Positions 1-13,135 of a stretch of DNA of 64,000 bases are shown here, piece after piece (positions within the stretch are counted from its first letter, which is position 1; each line of letters begins with the position of its first letter). The stretch lies in contig NC_053121.1 of the NCBI RefSeq assembly GCF_010015445.1, positions 31,195,934 to 31,259,933 on the forward strand, read 5' to 3'. The translations under genes were made by a program, and so were the position numbers. This DNA comes from Perca fluviatilis (lineage: Eukaryota > Chordata > Actinopteri > Perciformes > Percidae). The notes under the pieces were generated by a model. It did no database searches. It was given only the letters and a program-made list of their open reading frames with translations, and was not told the origin of the DNA.

Positions 1-1793
1 CTGTTTACGTTTTACTAAGACAATAAAAACTTATTTCAAGCGGTACTGCATGACTCCATCACAATGTGTTTCCTAATACATTTCACAGTGAAAGGCCATT
101 CACTGTGTCATTGATTCTCAGTGTTGAAGTGTGTTCTTACAGTATAAGGGGGAAGAAGTAGATCAATAGACTGAACAAGCAGCTCCTGGGTTCTGAGAGG
201 AAAGTGATGCATCTCATTTAGACAGCTTGCTCCACCAGGGGCTGGCATATCAGCAGCATAAGTAAGAGGAGATAAGAGCTATGGCATTAAGATTGTTGAA
301 AGTTTGAGTCATTTCAAGGTAATATTATACAGTAATGCCACCATTAGCTTAAGCTCCCAGCTATCTGACGGAGCAGGTGACAAATGTGGCAAAGACAGGC
401 TGAGTGAAAGCACAGGTAGAGACGGAAATCAAAAGATCACTGGAGCAAGAAAGGCTGCGAAGAGATCAGCTTATTTAAAGAAGCAAGACAGAAAAAAGGA
501 AAGGGAAAAGAAATAAATAGAGGATGTGCGTTGGAGCTGACAGTTCCCCGGGTGCTGCTAAAGCCGTGTCTCATTCGGGGACATCATATTTGGGTCAGGC
601 CTGGTTAGCCAAGCAGGAGAGGCAAGGGCAAGGCGAAGCGAGCGGCTCAGTCCTGCTGAATGGATGGCAAGTCATGCATTCTCTGTCCCCTTGTTCCGCT
701 TCATTGGTGGGTGCAGTGGTGCCCGCTACGAGTCGACTCTGGGGACATGCTGAGTTGTAATTGCAGATGTGCGGCGGTAAGGGGTCAACCTGCCAACCCC
801 GGAGATGACTACTCTAAACGACCTTCCTCTTTCAACGTGCAGTTTAGCCTCAATGCAACCCGTCACACCTCTTCACAAGATGCTTGTAGCCTTCACTCAG
901 CGGTGCAGAGATAGTTCCCCTGAATAGGATGTGTCACAGGAACATGGCTGTGTCACATTTTGGGCCTGTAATAGCTAAAGTATGCTTGATCAGAAAAGTA
1001 GCATTGATCTTAAGTTGTTTATTCCCAACCAGCCCTGGTTGATGTGATCACATGTATTAGGATGAGTTTTGTTAGGAGTTTATCAATACTGGTACTGCTG
1101 TTTAGATACTTTTCTGTCCTCTTACTGATAGTCCTCATTCACTTGGATGGGCATGGGATCAAAACTTAAAATTAGGTGCACCAGTAATCAATGTGCAGTT
1201 TATTAATTTATCTTAACTTTTTTTTTAAGCAAAGTGATCATGACCTACTGTTAATTGTTGTTTACCAAGAGGGAGAGAGAATTAGAGTATAAGAAAAAAA
1301 CAAAAAATGCTTCTCCTTCTTAAGCACAATGCATTCTGGATAATAACATCAGCTACATGGCTAAAATAAGCTTTTTTTTGCAGTTCTCCTGAGGAAGTTC
1401 TGCCCCAGACAATTTAATAGCATGTCTCCTTTTCTCATGTTAACTCTAGGCAGGTAGATGTTAGATTGTCTCCTCGGAGTGGTCTGCAGGTCACAGTTCC
1501 TGTCTGTCATTGTCACCATTGCAGCCTGGCTTCAGTCTCAATTATCTGATGGTAATCTGGGACGTTGTTTACCTGGGCAGGACTGCAGAGCCAATCCTCT
1601 TGACTGTCTGTCCAGCAGTCAACAAGCTGACCAGACTGCTTGGCCTTTTGTCCCTGGACTCTAAAATAACTTGTTAGCCTAAAGGTTAGAATAGAAAGCT
1701 TGAAGCAAGAAGATCAGGATACAATAGTTAGAATCCAAAAAGATTTGAGTGAAAAGAAAATGTTGATTTACTGGATTTCTCACTTCTTTTAAA

Positions 1794-2035
1794 GGTGATC
1801 TATTATATAGCATTTTCAGGTTCATACTTGTATTTTGTGTTTGTACTAGAACATGTTTACATGCTTCAATGTTCAAAAAACACTTTATTTTTCTCATACT
1901 GCCCATGGCTGCTGGATCTGTATTCACCCTCTGTCAGAGACGCTCTGTAGGAGCACCTGTCTCTTTGAGCCCCCCTCCCAAAAAAGCCCAGTCTATAAAG
2001 CAGGACTTTGTACCATGAAAATCACCAATAAAGGC
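1794..2035. repeat. Fragment of a teleost dispersed repeat
   Basis: The text around GCATTTTCAGGTTCATAC, followed by a run of paired blocks up to AAAAAGCCCAGTCT, resembles the start of a common fish MITE family; 44070-44748 shows a related opening. No clear right terminus or target duplication is visible, so this is probably a truncated copy. Identification is from memory of such repeats. Confidence 0.4.
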
Positions 2036-3099
2036 TTCTGAACCAAATACTACCCAACCGGACATGTTTCAACAGTAATGTGACCCTAAATTGGGGAGAA
2101 ATGAACAACATTGGCAGATTTCACTGCCGTTAGCATGTTGCCTATGACAAAATCATAGGCCAGAGAAGGCCGGCTTGGTTGATAGTAGAAAAAGTAGAAA
2201 AAGTGTTTGGAACAGTGGGAAATCCGAACGTTTACGCTCACAGGGATTTCTCTGAAATACGTTTACCTCATTATTTGAAGCTCTGGCCATGTTTAACATG
2301 AAAATCCAACATTATGACATTATAGATATGACAGAAAATACGGAAACGCAAAACAGTTCACCTTTAAGTACTAGACATAGAGTAGTACACATTAAAATAA
2401 TGTGAACTCACCAAACTGCACGGCAATATGTCTGCGTAGGTTTATCTTGTTCATTCAGGAAGTACAACATCAAACAACAATTAATTAAATTCTGAGTTTC
2501 TAAAGAATCCAACCCAACTGTCCAGTCCATGTGGCTCATACTCGGGTGTTTTAAGAACATAAAAGGTCTTAGTATGTTTGTAACATTTTTGTACAATGTA
2601 TCTTCCAACCACATCTAAAGCCCAAAATGTTAATACCTGTTCAGAAAATCCTGCTGTCAAAGCCCCCTTGTGGCTCCCTGATCTGTTTTTAAGAGCTCTT
2701 TGTCTTTTGTTTGTTTCTTGTTTTTGTAGTTTTGATGCATTCACTCATACAAATGGGGATAAGGGCCAACACACCTCGAAGGCATTTGTGTGGCCTTTCA
2801 CTCGTATTTACACACCAAAAGTAATTGAAATAGTTGTGTGAAGAATGAAAGGTACAAATCCTTTATCTTTAACTCTATCACCTGCACACAGCTGGCAAAA
2901 ACACTGTGAATGTGAGATTTTCGGTTTCTTACAAGTTATAAAAATTGGCGAAAGCAGGCCCTCCCAATCTCAACATCTTAAATGTGTGGAGAGAGGGGGT
3001 TTCAGATGCTGTTTGGCGGTCCGACAAGCACTTTGGATCATATTGAGATGCTAATGTAATTAGCATTAGGTCATTTAAATGCAGTCCATAGAACTAAAC

Positions 3100-3738
3100 T
3101 AAGGCTGGAGACACACTGACCAGACGACCGACCCTTGGCAGGAAAGGCAGTTGGGCTGATCAGTCTCCCCGAGTTGGTCAAAAAAGTGCCTCGGAACACA
3201 CCAAAGCGACGAGACGTACTATGTCTCCATAACAGCAGGCGGCGCTAATCTGTATTGTCGCCCAAAAATGAAAACCGGCAGCTGATGACGAACGCGTCAC
3301 GTGGGTCTTGTTTCTCCGGAAATTCAAAGACAGACTGTCATGGCGGCTTGTTCAGAATACGATCTCATATTGTACTAAAATAGTTCACTGAAACATGTTT
3401 CTGAAAACAAGCGAGAAATAGGCCATGCAGTTGCTGAATCTGTCTTCATTTCAGATCAACAAAGGTCAGCTTAAAAGATTTTTGTCAGATTTTGTGAGAC
3501 ACTAGTCACGCTCATTCCGCTCCCCGTTTCTGGGTTAGCACACTACCAATCAGATGGGTCATTTGAGTCTGACTGCCGGCAGTGCCCATCCTGCCGATTA
3601 TACATGTCAAATCGGCCAAAATGAAGGACAACAGCCCCTCGGATGGACGGTGGCACGGAACACACCAAACAGACTCGAGTCAATGACCTCGCCAGACTGT
3701 CCAATGGCCGATTATTGGCTCTATGTGTCCGGGCCTTT
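3100..3738. mobile_element. Putative inverted-repeat DNA element
   Basis: The left end AAGGCTGGAGACACA pairs imperfectly with the reverse complement of the right end, AAGGCCCGGACACAT. The interior is more GC-rich than its flanks and holds partial internal complementarity around CTGATCAGTC and GGCCGATTATTGGC. No target duplication was found and there is no transposase frame. It ends about 25 bp before the hAT-type element at 3763. Confidence 0.45.
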
Positions 3739-3762
3739 AAGCATAGTGCTGAGTTCTGAGAG

Positions 3763-4099
3763 TAGGGTGACCAGACATCCGGAAAACTCAGTATAGTCCC
3801 GAAATTACAAGCATTTGTCCTGAAAATTTGAATAAATCAGAGTTTTAAAAAGTTAAAGCCTAATAAAACATTTAATGCTGAACGTAGTGAAACACTACTT
3901 TGATGTTCCGACAGACGGGCACTGTTAAGTCCGGAGCCTACATGAATTATGGTTACTACAGATACCAGGAGGGGTGGGGAGGGAAATTCCTGTGGATCAT
4001 TTCTGCATTATTAGATTAAAATTCTACAGGAAAGAAGGCCACATTACCACACACCCCCAACTCCCCTGTCCCGAATTTCATTCTCATATGGTCACTGTA
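3763..4099. mobile_element. hAT-type MITE with perfect 8-bp target duplication
   Basis: The ends TAGGGTGACCAGAC and TATGGTCACTGTA form imperfect terminal inverted repeats. They are flanked on both sides by TCTGAGAG (3755-3762 and 4100-4107), an exact 8-bp duplication as expected for hAT transposition. It is 337 bp long and has no coding capacity. Confidence 0.75.
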
Positions 4100-4760
4100 T
4101 CTGAGAGATAAAGATATACAATGATATGTTATGTCAAGATGCATAGCATAGAAAAGTATTTACGCATGCCATATGAACATTTACCTGATAAACCTGGATT
4201 ATGTTGGGCTCAATATTCTCAAGATGTAACACATTTTCCAGTCCAGTTATATCAGCACCGAGTAACCTGAAGCCTGAAACAGAATACATGACAAATAAAA
4301 ATTGATTGAGAATATAAAAACATCAATGTAGATAAATATGTAACAAAATCAGGGAATCGCTTTTTAATTTTACTTTTTGAATTGAAAAGATTGAGTTGTT
4401 AACAGTACTGTAATGAACAACCATCTGCAGAATACTAATCATTTTAGTGACTGCTGAGAAATACACAGTATGACACATAGTAGACTTTACTGTATGCATC
4501 TCTGCAGGCACATCAGTCTACTTTATGTTTATTATTCAGAGCCCCAGTACACAGGATTCATATTGCCATTTCTGGAAGTCAGTGGACAAGATTTAAGATT
4601 GAAGTCCCTGTGCAATATAACATTCTTTATTAGTGTCTGTTGCCATGTTGACCCGATTTATTTTTATCTGTGGTGCATGTTAAATGTGTTTGCTTCTCCC
4701 TCTGTCATGCATTTCTACTTAACAATGTGATTTCCACTTGAGGGCAGGCTGTCATGTTTA

Positions 4761-6261
4761 TTAAAGGGGTGATAGAATGATTATATAGGGCATTTCACAC
4801 TGTTCCTTAAAGTCTCCTAATAGGATATGTATCATTGGTTGGGCTAAAAATTGCCCAAATGCTATTTTATGGGCCCTTAACTACCCTGTGAATATGGCCC
4901 TATTTGTAACAAGAGCTTTTCTTCCAAATATGGTATGCTCATGAATATTTAGATGAGCTGCACGCTGATTGGTTTGAGCGAACCACATAGAAACACATTG
5001 GAGACGAGACAGCAGGTCTCATATTTCAGACACTGCAATGTTTCATTACTAAATTCACTTCTGATACTTTTTTATGCGAGAAATCAACTATATAACGCTC
5101 AAATATGGGCCGTTTTACGAAAATGTATGGCTAATTGCAAATTTGGTAAGACGTGTCGGATTTCAGGAGATCCACACAGTGTGACGAGACAGCGGCAGCC
5201 CCGCTGCGCTCCATACCCAGGAGAAAGTCACCGTTACTGGGTTAGCTACTGGACAACCGGGGCTCAGCCAGCATAACTATAATATATTTACAGTTTGAAT
5301 TTCCTCACGCCACTTATATAATAGCTACCATAAGGTTTTAAAAAGCTAACGCTTGTGTCCGATTTCAATTTAATTCATTTTTGTGAATAGGAGGGGTTTT
5401 GTTAGCTGCTAGTGTCCTATCAATCCTATGGGTAAAGAGTAGCTAGCTAGCTACACTTTCGGTATAACTATAATATATTTACAGTTTGAACTTCGTCACG
5501 TCAGTTATAGAACAGCTACCCTAAGGTCTTACAAAGCTAATTTGAATTTAATGCATTTTTGTGAATTTGAGGGGTTTCGTTAGCTGCAGGTGTCCCTTCA
5601 ATCCTATGGGTAAAGATCGCGGCTAGCTGCAGGCCCCGGCCCTCCGTCAGGGCCTCAGCATTTGGTAGTCCAGTCACCCACAAACGGTGACTTTGCACGG
5701 GTATGGAGCGCCGCGGGCTTCTGGTCATGACTGAGATCCATTTAGCTCACAGCGAGCCGGGGTCTAACAAGGAGGACACACCGGGCGGCGAGAACACACC
5801 GGGCGGCAAGGCAGCACCGGCCGCTGTCACGTTAGCCTGTTGAGTTCCTGCTGAACTGCGACACACAGTTGGACAAAATTTGCAATTAGCCATACAATTT
5901 CGAAAACGGCCCATATTTGACCTCTACATAGTTGATTTCTGATTAAAAAAGTCTCAGTAGTAAATTCGGTAATTAAATAGCGGACCTCTGGAGATCTGCG
6001 TGACCTAGCTAGATTCAGAAGACTAAGCTGACCTTAGGTCAGTGGTGTATCCTATGCAAATGTTGGGGCGTGACAAAGACTAGGAGTTGAGGAGTTGAGA
6101 TTCGCCCGTTTTCAGCACCAGTTTCAAATTGTGAGATTTGCGGAGGAAAGAGGTGTAAATGGGATTTTGAGGTTCTATGTATGTCCTATTTACCCTCCAA
6201 ACTGTCGTTTTTCAACTATGACAAGGTAAAATCGATTTTGCATTCTATCACCCCTTTAACA
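4761..6261. mobile_element. TTAA-flanked transposon with long inverted arms, non-autonomous
   Basis: The ends AGGGGTGATAGAATG and CATTCTATCACCCCT are perfect inverted repeats, each next to TTAA, which suggests piggyBac-type integration. The arms are complementary well inside: GAAATCAACTATATAACG and ATATGGGCCGTTTTACG near 5080-5120 recur inverted near 5895-5940. The centre holds two tandem copies of a unit of about 187 bp (5273-5459 and 5462-5628), both with TATAATATATTTACAGTTTGAA. No transposase frame is present. A truncated relative in opposite orientation lies at 26892. Confidence 0.75.
5273..5628. repeat. Tandem duplication (two units) inside the TTAA element
   Basis: Both units start with ATAATATATTTACAGTTTGAA and contain GCATTTTTGTGAAT or its near match, then AATCCTATGGGTAAAGA. 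The second unit is shorter by small deletions. The copies differ by scattered substitutions, so the duplication is not recent. Confidence 0.7.
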
Positions 6262-6808
6262 TACTAAATGTGAACACTGGATTGTACAGTACAACATTAT
6301 GTATGTATTGGTGCATGTGTGCAGATAAGACATATGGATGTTTGTTTGATGTGCGTGTCTTACTCATGTGCTCATCTGGCTCCTGTGTGAAAACAGAGTT
6401 AAGTGGAGTGTGGGACCTCAGCTGTTTATGTAGCTAAAAGACACAGCTGTTTACAAAGTGCTCCTCATACACCCACTCATATACATTTACTGTATGTACA
6501 TAGATGGAAAATGCATTTCTGCTTTAACATAAATATCTAACAAAGGGCTGAGATTGAAACCACAGGGATATTCCTTTTTAATTGAAATGTGAGGGATAAC
6601 TTTCTCATGGCAGGTTAAGACCAACTAATACCTTTTTTATTAGTTAAACCATCTGGGATACCAAAAGGAGGCACACTCAACCTCTCAATTCAGTTTAATC
6701 CTGCAAATGTAATTGGTGGGAACATTGTTACCAAGTCATCAAGGTAAAAGATTAACAGTTTTAAATTAAATACCTTTGCACCTTGTATTTTGTAAGTTTG
6801 TGTATGTA

Positions 6809-6828
6809 TGTGTGTGTGTGTGTGTGTG
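6809..6828. repeat. (TG)n microsatellite
   Basis: About ten TG units, preceded by GTATGTATG. A CA-rich tract follows at 6981-7012. Confidence 0.9.
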
Positions 6829-9029
6829 TCCCCTCCTGTCTGTTAGTTTTTTTAAAGTTAAGCCTGATTCTTCTTCTTCTCCATAGATACAGATTCTATG
6901 GTAACAGAGTGTTTACCTTGTGCGGAGGTGTTTTTACACCAAGCTCATAGGAAGTCAGCTCTGATACGCTCTGTCAGGGGACACAAACACACACACAAAC
7001 ACACACACACACGGCTGTTCCTCTTTATCAGAAGCATTTAAGTTAAATGTCATGTCACATGCTAACATTCACTGTTCTGACATTTACCAAAACAGGATCT
7101 GATGCGAGAGTTTTCACCACATTTTTATAGGCAAATTTCAATGTTATGACTACAAATGACCACAAGTACTATCAAGATAATTTGAATGTCAGGATTACAA
7201 CAACATTAGTTTGTTGTTATGAGGTAGCAGTAGGTATTGTAGCAATTTATTTCAATATCTTAGGTTGTTTGCGTCAAACTATAAGCCATAGAGTAGGTTA
7301 TCTAAGTTCCACTACATCTAAGGGTGTACATACATTTTCTACAATCATCTACACCTGTACTTCTCAAACTGTTTGGCTTTTGACACATTCAAATTAAGCA
7401 ATGTCCACTTGTGATAAGTTTCACATGTCGATGAGTTGTGAGTGGATCAATTAAATTTTCCTTCTATGGTTGTTTAATTTGATTACTTTTTAGAGGACTA
7501 AAGAACTAAAACTATTCAGTATTTTTACAATGAAAAGCAAAGGTTAGACACTTTTAAAAAAAGACAATAGAAAATTGTGTGGGAGAACTAGGTTTTTTCA
7601 TATCCTGTTAATGTCACTACCTCTCAGATTTATCTTGCAACCTGGTGTTGATGTTTCAGGACCTTGGTGTGTGAAAACAGGAGAAACAGGAAGTGGGAGT
7701 CATTGTGCATGTAGGATGTGTTTATTCGAATTAGGCTACAATAACACAGGTTGCATTTAGTAATATAGCTGCTGTTGTCAGTTATTTTCCAAGTACACGT
7801 GTTGCCCAGACTGTGTACCTTGTGTTTTGGATGTAATGCATTTTGGGCAAAGTAAGAGAGATCCAGCTCTAACGTATGATTACTTAACATGTGCCGCACA
7901 TGAAATGTACGACACTAGACGTATCTAAGACCACATTTTATCTCATGAAGGGGTTATTTTGTCAGACTTAACAAAGCTCCTACAGAACTGCAGACAATTT
8001 ACAACCTGGCACAGTGAGTGGTGTTCTTCATGAACAGGCCTTCTTGGGTAAAATCAGTGCAGTGCCCCTTTAAGCTGAGAGATGACTTGTAGCGCAGTTT
8101 GTATCGAGCTATACTACTGTAGGTAGATGTGTATAGTGGATATGAATCAGACTAATGACTTTTGTTGCATAATTATCCTCTATCTCTCTATCTTTCTTGT
8201 CTGTCATCACTTGTTTCACTCCTTCTTGTAATGATTTTTCTAATAAACACAAAAAAGCCAAAGCTATTATCCAAAAATACTCAAAACTTTTTTTGTTGCA
8301 TAGCAACAAGGATGGAGAAATGTTCCCTGCATGCTTTTAGCTCCTTCTGTTACTAGACATTTATAGCGTCACCTTGAGAAAAGCCTTGTGTCTGATCACA
8401 GCCTGAGGCCCTGATGACACCTCCAGAAGGTGTCAAAAGGCATCCTGGGTACCAAAACGACTCAACAGCAAAACATATTGGCATGACATATGCAGTTATT
8501 CAATTGGAAATCTTCGGTTTAACTACACCTACACAGTTTAACCTGCCAAACAGTGAGGTGGTACTTTGCTGGATATCTCTATTTATGAACTTTGAGTTTC
8601 ATTCGCTGTTGCACTTTTCTTTTACTTTCCTTGTTCTGCCTGGTAACTATTCTGTTCCAAACGCAGCAGTATTGCTTCTTTTGTTTTCTAAAAAAGAAAA
8701 ATACCTGCAGGACCTTTGTGTTCAATGTAAAAACTGTTATTTGCTAAAGGTACACACACTATGGTGACGGTATCTGGCAACAAAAAATATGGTTTATTGG
8801 CATTTCTTTTAACCAATCACAAAAGAGAAAGAAAAGAGTGACATTCGTCGGAATTTCGGCGGCACTGGAGCAATCCCAGAAATGGAACATCGTGGATATA
8901 GACTAATACTTTGGTGACGGCAGAAAAAGCTGTATACACAGCATTTAAGTCCCTATGGTGAACGTGTTAGCCTACACACACCTAGCAGATGCGGAGCAGC
9001 ATTAATATAGGGTCTTTTTTCTGTCCACC

Positions 9030-9125
9030 TGATACATTTAAGTTCATATTCACTCTCTTTTAGCTCTGTTTTGCTCTCCACCAACTCCCGAGAAAAATAT
9101 TTGGCTCATAGCTGCTAAATGTTCC
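9030..9125 (-). repeat. Dispersed teleost repeat, inverted copy of 53985-54080
   Basis: The sequence around CACCAACTCCCGAGAAAAAT and GCTGCTAAATG is the reverse complement of ATTTCCCTCAGGAGTTGGTA and CATTTAGCAGCTAAAGAG near 53990. The flanking 8780-9000 interval has AACCAATCAC and CGGAATTTCGGCGGCAC, probably part of the same mosaic relic. No ends were resolved. Confidence 0.65.
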
Positions 9126-10350
9126 TAAATAAATGTCTGTCTGCAGTGAGACTGAACCAAAACAGTGAAGTTGCAGGCTGTAAAGAGAGAGCTCAAAGAT
9201 GCTAAAACGGACTGTAGAGATTACTACGAGTAACATACATGTAGTCATTTGATCTATTGTTAATATAAAAGTTTTGATTATAGCAACTTTAAATAAAAAT
9301 GTCTTTATATGCAAATGTAATGCATTATTACACAGTTGTGTAAAAAATGAAGGCATCAGCGAAAATACTGGTTTAAGTCACACAAGCGACGGAAAGGCCA
9401 AGCAGAGTTCCCTGTCTGCATTAGTGTTACAACTCCTGCTGAATTTAATTCTTAACATAAATCTCTCTTTCGTTTGTGCGTGTGTCCTCAGATAACTTTG
9501 TGAGGGAGAATCCACGTAGTTGGCAACAGCGTTCCTCTGTTCAGGAAAAATCCCCAACTGCCTGTTTGCTTTGTTGCACCATACGCCTTACAAGCAGAGC
9601 GGGGCTGAATGAAATTTTGTGGTGTGGAAGTGTATCTCATGGCCAGGCTTACTTACTTACTTATTTATTTTTATAATAAGCCTGTTAGCAACGGGTGTTG
9701 TCACAGACATCTGCCGGGGCTTAGTATGGGGAAGAGTTTTGTTGATTCGGCTGGTGGCTGGTGGCTTTTGGAGCAAGCTGGATTGAAATTTCTGCCACTT
9801 TTTACTGAGCAGTTCCTGCCGCACTGCTCGTCTATAAGTCACAACTCCACTCCCATTATTTTTGCAAACTGCCCATCGTGAGTCCTTCAATTTCATAGAA
9901 ATTCAATGTTAAATTTGTGGAGTATTCTTTTACACCTCAAAATGAAACCATATTTAAACTGCTTGATTTTGACTTGTGATCCAGTATCAGTTCATTATCA
10001 TCATAGGCAAAGTAATGGTCCACACAACTTACAAGGTGGATTTAATTTGTTCTATCCAATGTATGAAATGTTTACAAGACTATATAACATATAGCACTAC
10101 TACCATATATCTTCACAGTGCAAATATTTCTTGTGCTGTCTTTAAAAATAGCAGCACTGACGGTTTATCAAGATGAAGATACCATCTAAATGAGCGTCAC
10201 GCACAGCCTAACAAAGATACATTTGTGCGTTTACATTTGTATTTTTGCAGGCTTTGACTTTCAAATTGACTTCGAGTGATTGCAGCCGCAGCAGTTAAGG
10301 TTTAGATTCCAAGGTTTCCAACATTACAGACAAGAATAGTGAGAGCCTGA

Positions 10351-11198
10351 GGGCCAGATGTACGTACATTTGCAATTGTAGCGTTATCAGTGCCATGGCC
10401 AACCCACAGAAAGCGCACACTGTGATACTTCAGCTTACATCGTATTTACCAAACCTGCAGTTCATTCAAAGTTCAGTTCAGTAGCAAAGCGTTAAGTACT
10501 TGTGCTATGATACGGCTGAGTGCAGACTGCGATATTCCCACTGCTGATGCTATAACTGTTTGAAATGATACTGATGCCAATATTTGTAATGTAGCGAGAA
10601 GTTTAACAACTGCTGGAATGGAATGTGAACGCTGAGTCGGAGATTCAATGTCCTCTTTCATTTCTTCCAGTTACTGTAATATTGCATGGCTGTTTAATCT
10701 GTAACGCTTAATGATTTCGTGTTCACTCAATTGAAAAAGTGTGATCCTTGTGGCAAAAATCTTTGCAGCTCGTCTCCTTGGCCTATGTCTTTGTCTTGCT
10801 CGGATTACTGCTGCCATTTCACCAGGAGGCATATGCAAGGAAACCCGCTTGATGGTTTGCACCTGCTTTTAAGAGGCGGAGAATTTTCACCGCAAAATAG
10901 AGGCGCGCTTTCACAGGCAGTTTTTGTACATACAGCAGAATACATAATTAGGTGCACTTTACGCTTCCCCTCCCATCTCTTTATGGGAAACTCCCACTTT
11001 CCCCTTGACCCTTCCATGAATGCATATGCATGACACGGAAAAGTGCAATTTGACACTTTCAGTTCCTGCGACAGGTAGTCTGCGCTTTTACCTCAGTGCG
11101 GCCTGTTTGTACATACCGGTACCTCACCATGTTTTTACTCGCACGTTGCAAAACTAAGACGCCTGAAGTGGGCGGAAAAGCATTAGTACATCTGGCCC
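10351..11198 (-). mobile_element. PIF/Harbinger-type element remnant
   Basis: The terminal inverted repeats are GGGCCAGATGTAC and GTACATCTGGCCC, flanked by the 3-bp duplication TGA (10348-10350 and 11199-11201). PIF/Harbinger elements make 3-bp duplications, usually TWA, so TGA is slightly atypical. The minus strand carries transposase-like sequence. At 848 bp it is far too short for an intact two-gene Harbinger. Confidence 0.75.
10473..10862 (-). pseudogene. Degenerate HARBI1-like transposase N-terminal region
   Basis: The minus-strand frame reads a basic start (RARQRHRPRRR), then ITLFQLSEHEIIKRYRL, then NSHAILQ. A TAA stop follows at about 10668-10670, and the same frame continues with LEEMKEDIESPTQRSHSIP, a helical block, and VGISQSALSRIIAQVLNAL. 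This order (basic tail, FxLs/LxRYRf motif, then a helix-turn-helix with vSQSavSRii) is typical of HARBI1-type nucleases (family knowledge). The catalytic DDE region is absent and one in-frame nonsense codon interrupts the frame, so it is inactive. Confidence 0.7.
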
Positions 11199-12813
11199 TG
11201 AGTGTCAAAGTCACACAACTGTTGATTTGAAGTAGAAGAGACACAGTATGTGTTTGTCCTTATGGTGACTGGCAGAGAAGTGAATGATTAAAACCTAGCT
11301 TCTTGACAATATGTATTTTCTTTTCAGTACTATAGTGGAAAGTGCGTTGTGTGCCCTTTAACGCTACTCACTTGTCTCACCCCCCTCCAGGCAGCTTCAT
11401 TGTCAATTGGACCTGTTTTGTGTGACATTTATATTGAAAAAAGCTTTAATATCCCACAGGGATAATGTTTCTGGCTTTTCATAGACTGTCTGTTACATGA
11501 TATTCCTGAATAGTTTATGCAGTTTGAGCCTCAGCACAGCTTTTACAAAGGTCAGTCATCTCAACAGCTCTGCTTCAATAACAACCACAGGATGTCCTAT
11601 TGCTCATGCAGACTCTGTAAAAACTACTGCCATGAGAAGAAAAAAAACTGACTGCTGAATAATGGAAATAATTAAAAACACTGAACAACATCAGAAACAC
11701 TATCATACTTGACCTCACAGAAACTATATTATTGCAGATGTTCTTCTACATGAAAAATTATTTTTTATATAAAGTATTATTAGAGCAAATATTACACAAA
11801 TAAACACTGTTAAGATGTAAAAAATGTTATGGCTATATGTAATACTTTCTTCGTACTGATTATCAAAAACTATCCTACTAGTACTGTATAGTACTCTAAT
11901 CAGTACTGAAAGCTGGCATTAAATGTCTGGCTAGTCGTCATATTGATTACTAATTCTTTGATGAGACATTTCCTGATTTAAATCTTTTTTTCAGTTTTAG
12001 ACTATTTTATAAGGAAAAGTTCTCGTATGATGGCTTATTTAATATTTGTCGACTTTGGCTTCATTTTTTTTTTTTATAAAAAAAGGGTACCAAAACTCGG
12101 CCCTAGCATTTATAATTTTCAAATAACACTTAGCCCTACATATACTACACAAAAGGCGATATCAATTTATTCAATACAAAATATGGATAAAGCTAGATGT
12201 GCTGCACATAGACCTAATTATTTAGTAATAAGGAACACAGACAAGAGTCAAAGTGTGTCCAGCAATAGTGATCTGTAAAAGACATTGAACCCCGCCCTGC
12301 TCACATGTAAGAAAAAACAATCTGACTCCGGTTCTCAGTTGCTCTCAATATACAGAAGGAGCTGTTGTAAAAATGTAACTAAAATCATGCAAAGCACCCA
12401 TTTACTAATTTTCCGAAGAAACAGTATGTGGTGTAGATGCCAGCGTAGCTAAATGCCATTGTGTACGTTTCTGCTGCAAATCCTTATACTATAGACAATC
12501 AATGCATAGATGGACACGTGTGTTGTATTGTATTCAGTCACTAAAGGTGCAGGCTTGAACACTTCTGTCAAATCATTTAATCCATGGCACTAATCGCCTT
12601 TTTCTCCATGGACACCCATAGGGGCTGCTGCGAGGATTACCAGTCACACATCCCAGTTTGTTTGCTCTGATGGTCTTGTATCTCTTTAATTAACAAATGA
12701 AATACAATGTCTTATAGTACAGTATAAAGAAACAATGGATGTTGAACACTATGCAAAAACAGTACATGGCACCTATCGATTTCATGCACCAACTCCTGTT
12801 TCAGTTGTGGGTG

Positions 12814-12814
<1 letters not shown>

Positions 12815-12860
<46 letters not shown>
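12815..12860. repeat. (TG)n microsatellite
   Basis: An uninterrupted TG tract of about 23 units. Confidence 0.95.
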
Positions 12861-12862
<2 letters not shown>

Positions 12863-13019
12863 CAGAGCAGCGGAGGTCTGCCGAGATTATGGTATGACTT
12901 TCAATATAATAGTAGATAGTAAGTTGAAAAGGTGCATGTATAAGGTTTATAGTGTAGTCCTTCAAGGTGAACAAGGTGCGTATAAGGACCAAGCTGCAAC
13001 CTCTGGTGCTGAAAAATGT

Positions 13020-13135
13020 GTGGCTGCCGTCACAGGAGGCGAGCATAGACTGTAGGCTTAATTTGGCCTGCCTCAGCTTCATCCACGCTTCAACTCTTTG
13101 CCCATATTTAGATTTAGAAAGAGTTAGGCGATGTT
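13020..13135. repeat. Dispersed repeat, direct copy near 59135
   Basis: It shares GAGCATAGACTGTA, GCCTGCCTCAGCTTCATCC and TTTGCCCAT in the same order with 59135-59235. The second copy runs on further into GCTAAGATGGCGATGGCTGG. No termini were identified. Confidence 0.7.

Noticed and set aside
1458..1664. Open frame with a hydrophobic N-terminus (MLDCLLGVVCRSQF) as the missing first exon
   Set aside because: It has no similarity to the prominin first extracellular segment, no suitable phase-1 donor, and lies 17 kb from exon 2. The hydrophobic start is weak evidence alone.
10805..11056. Minus-strand frame inside the Harbinger remnant as extra transposase
   Set aside because: It is out of frame with the HARBI1-like segment and has no recognisable motif.
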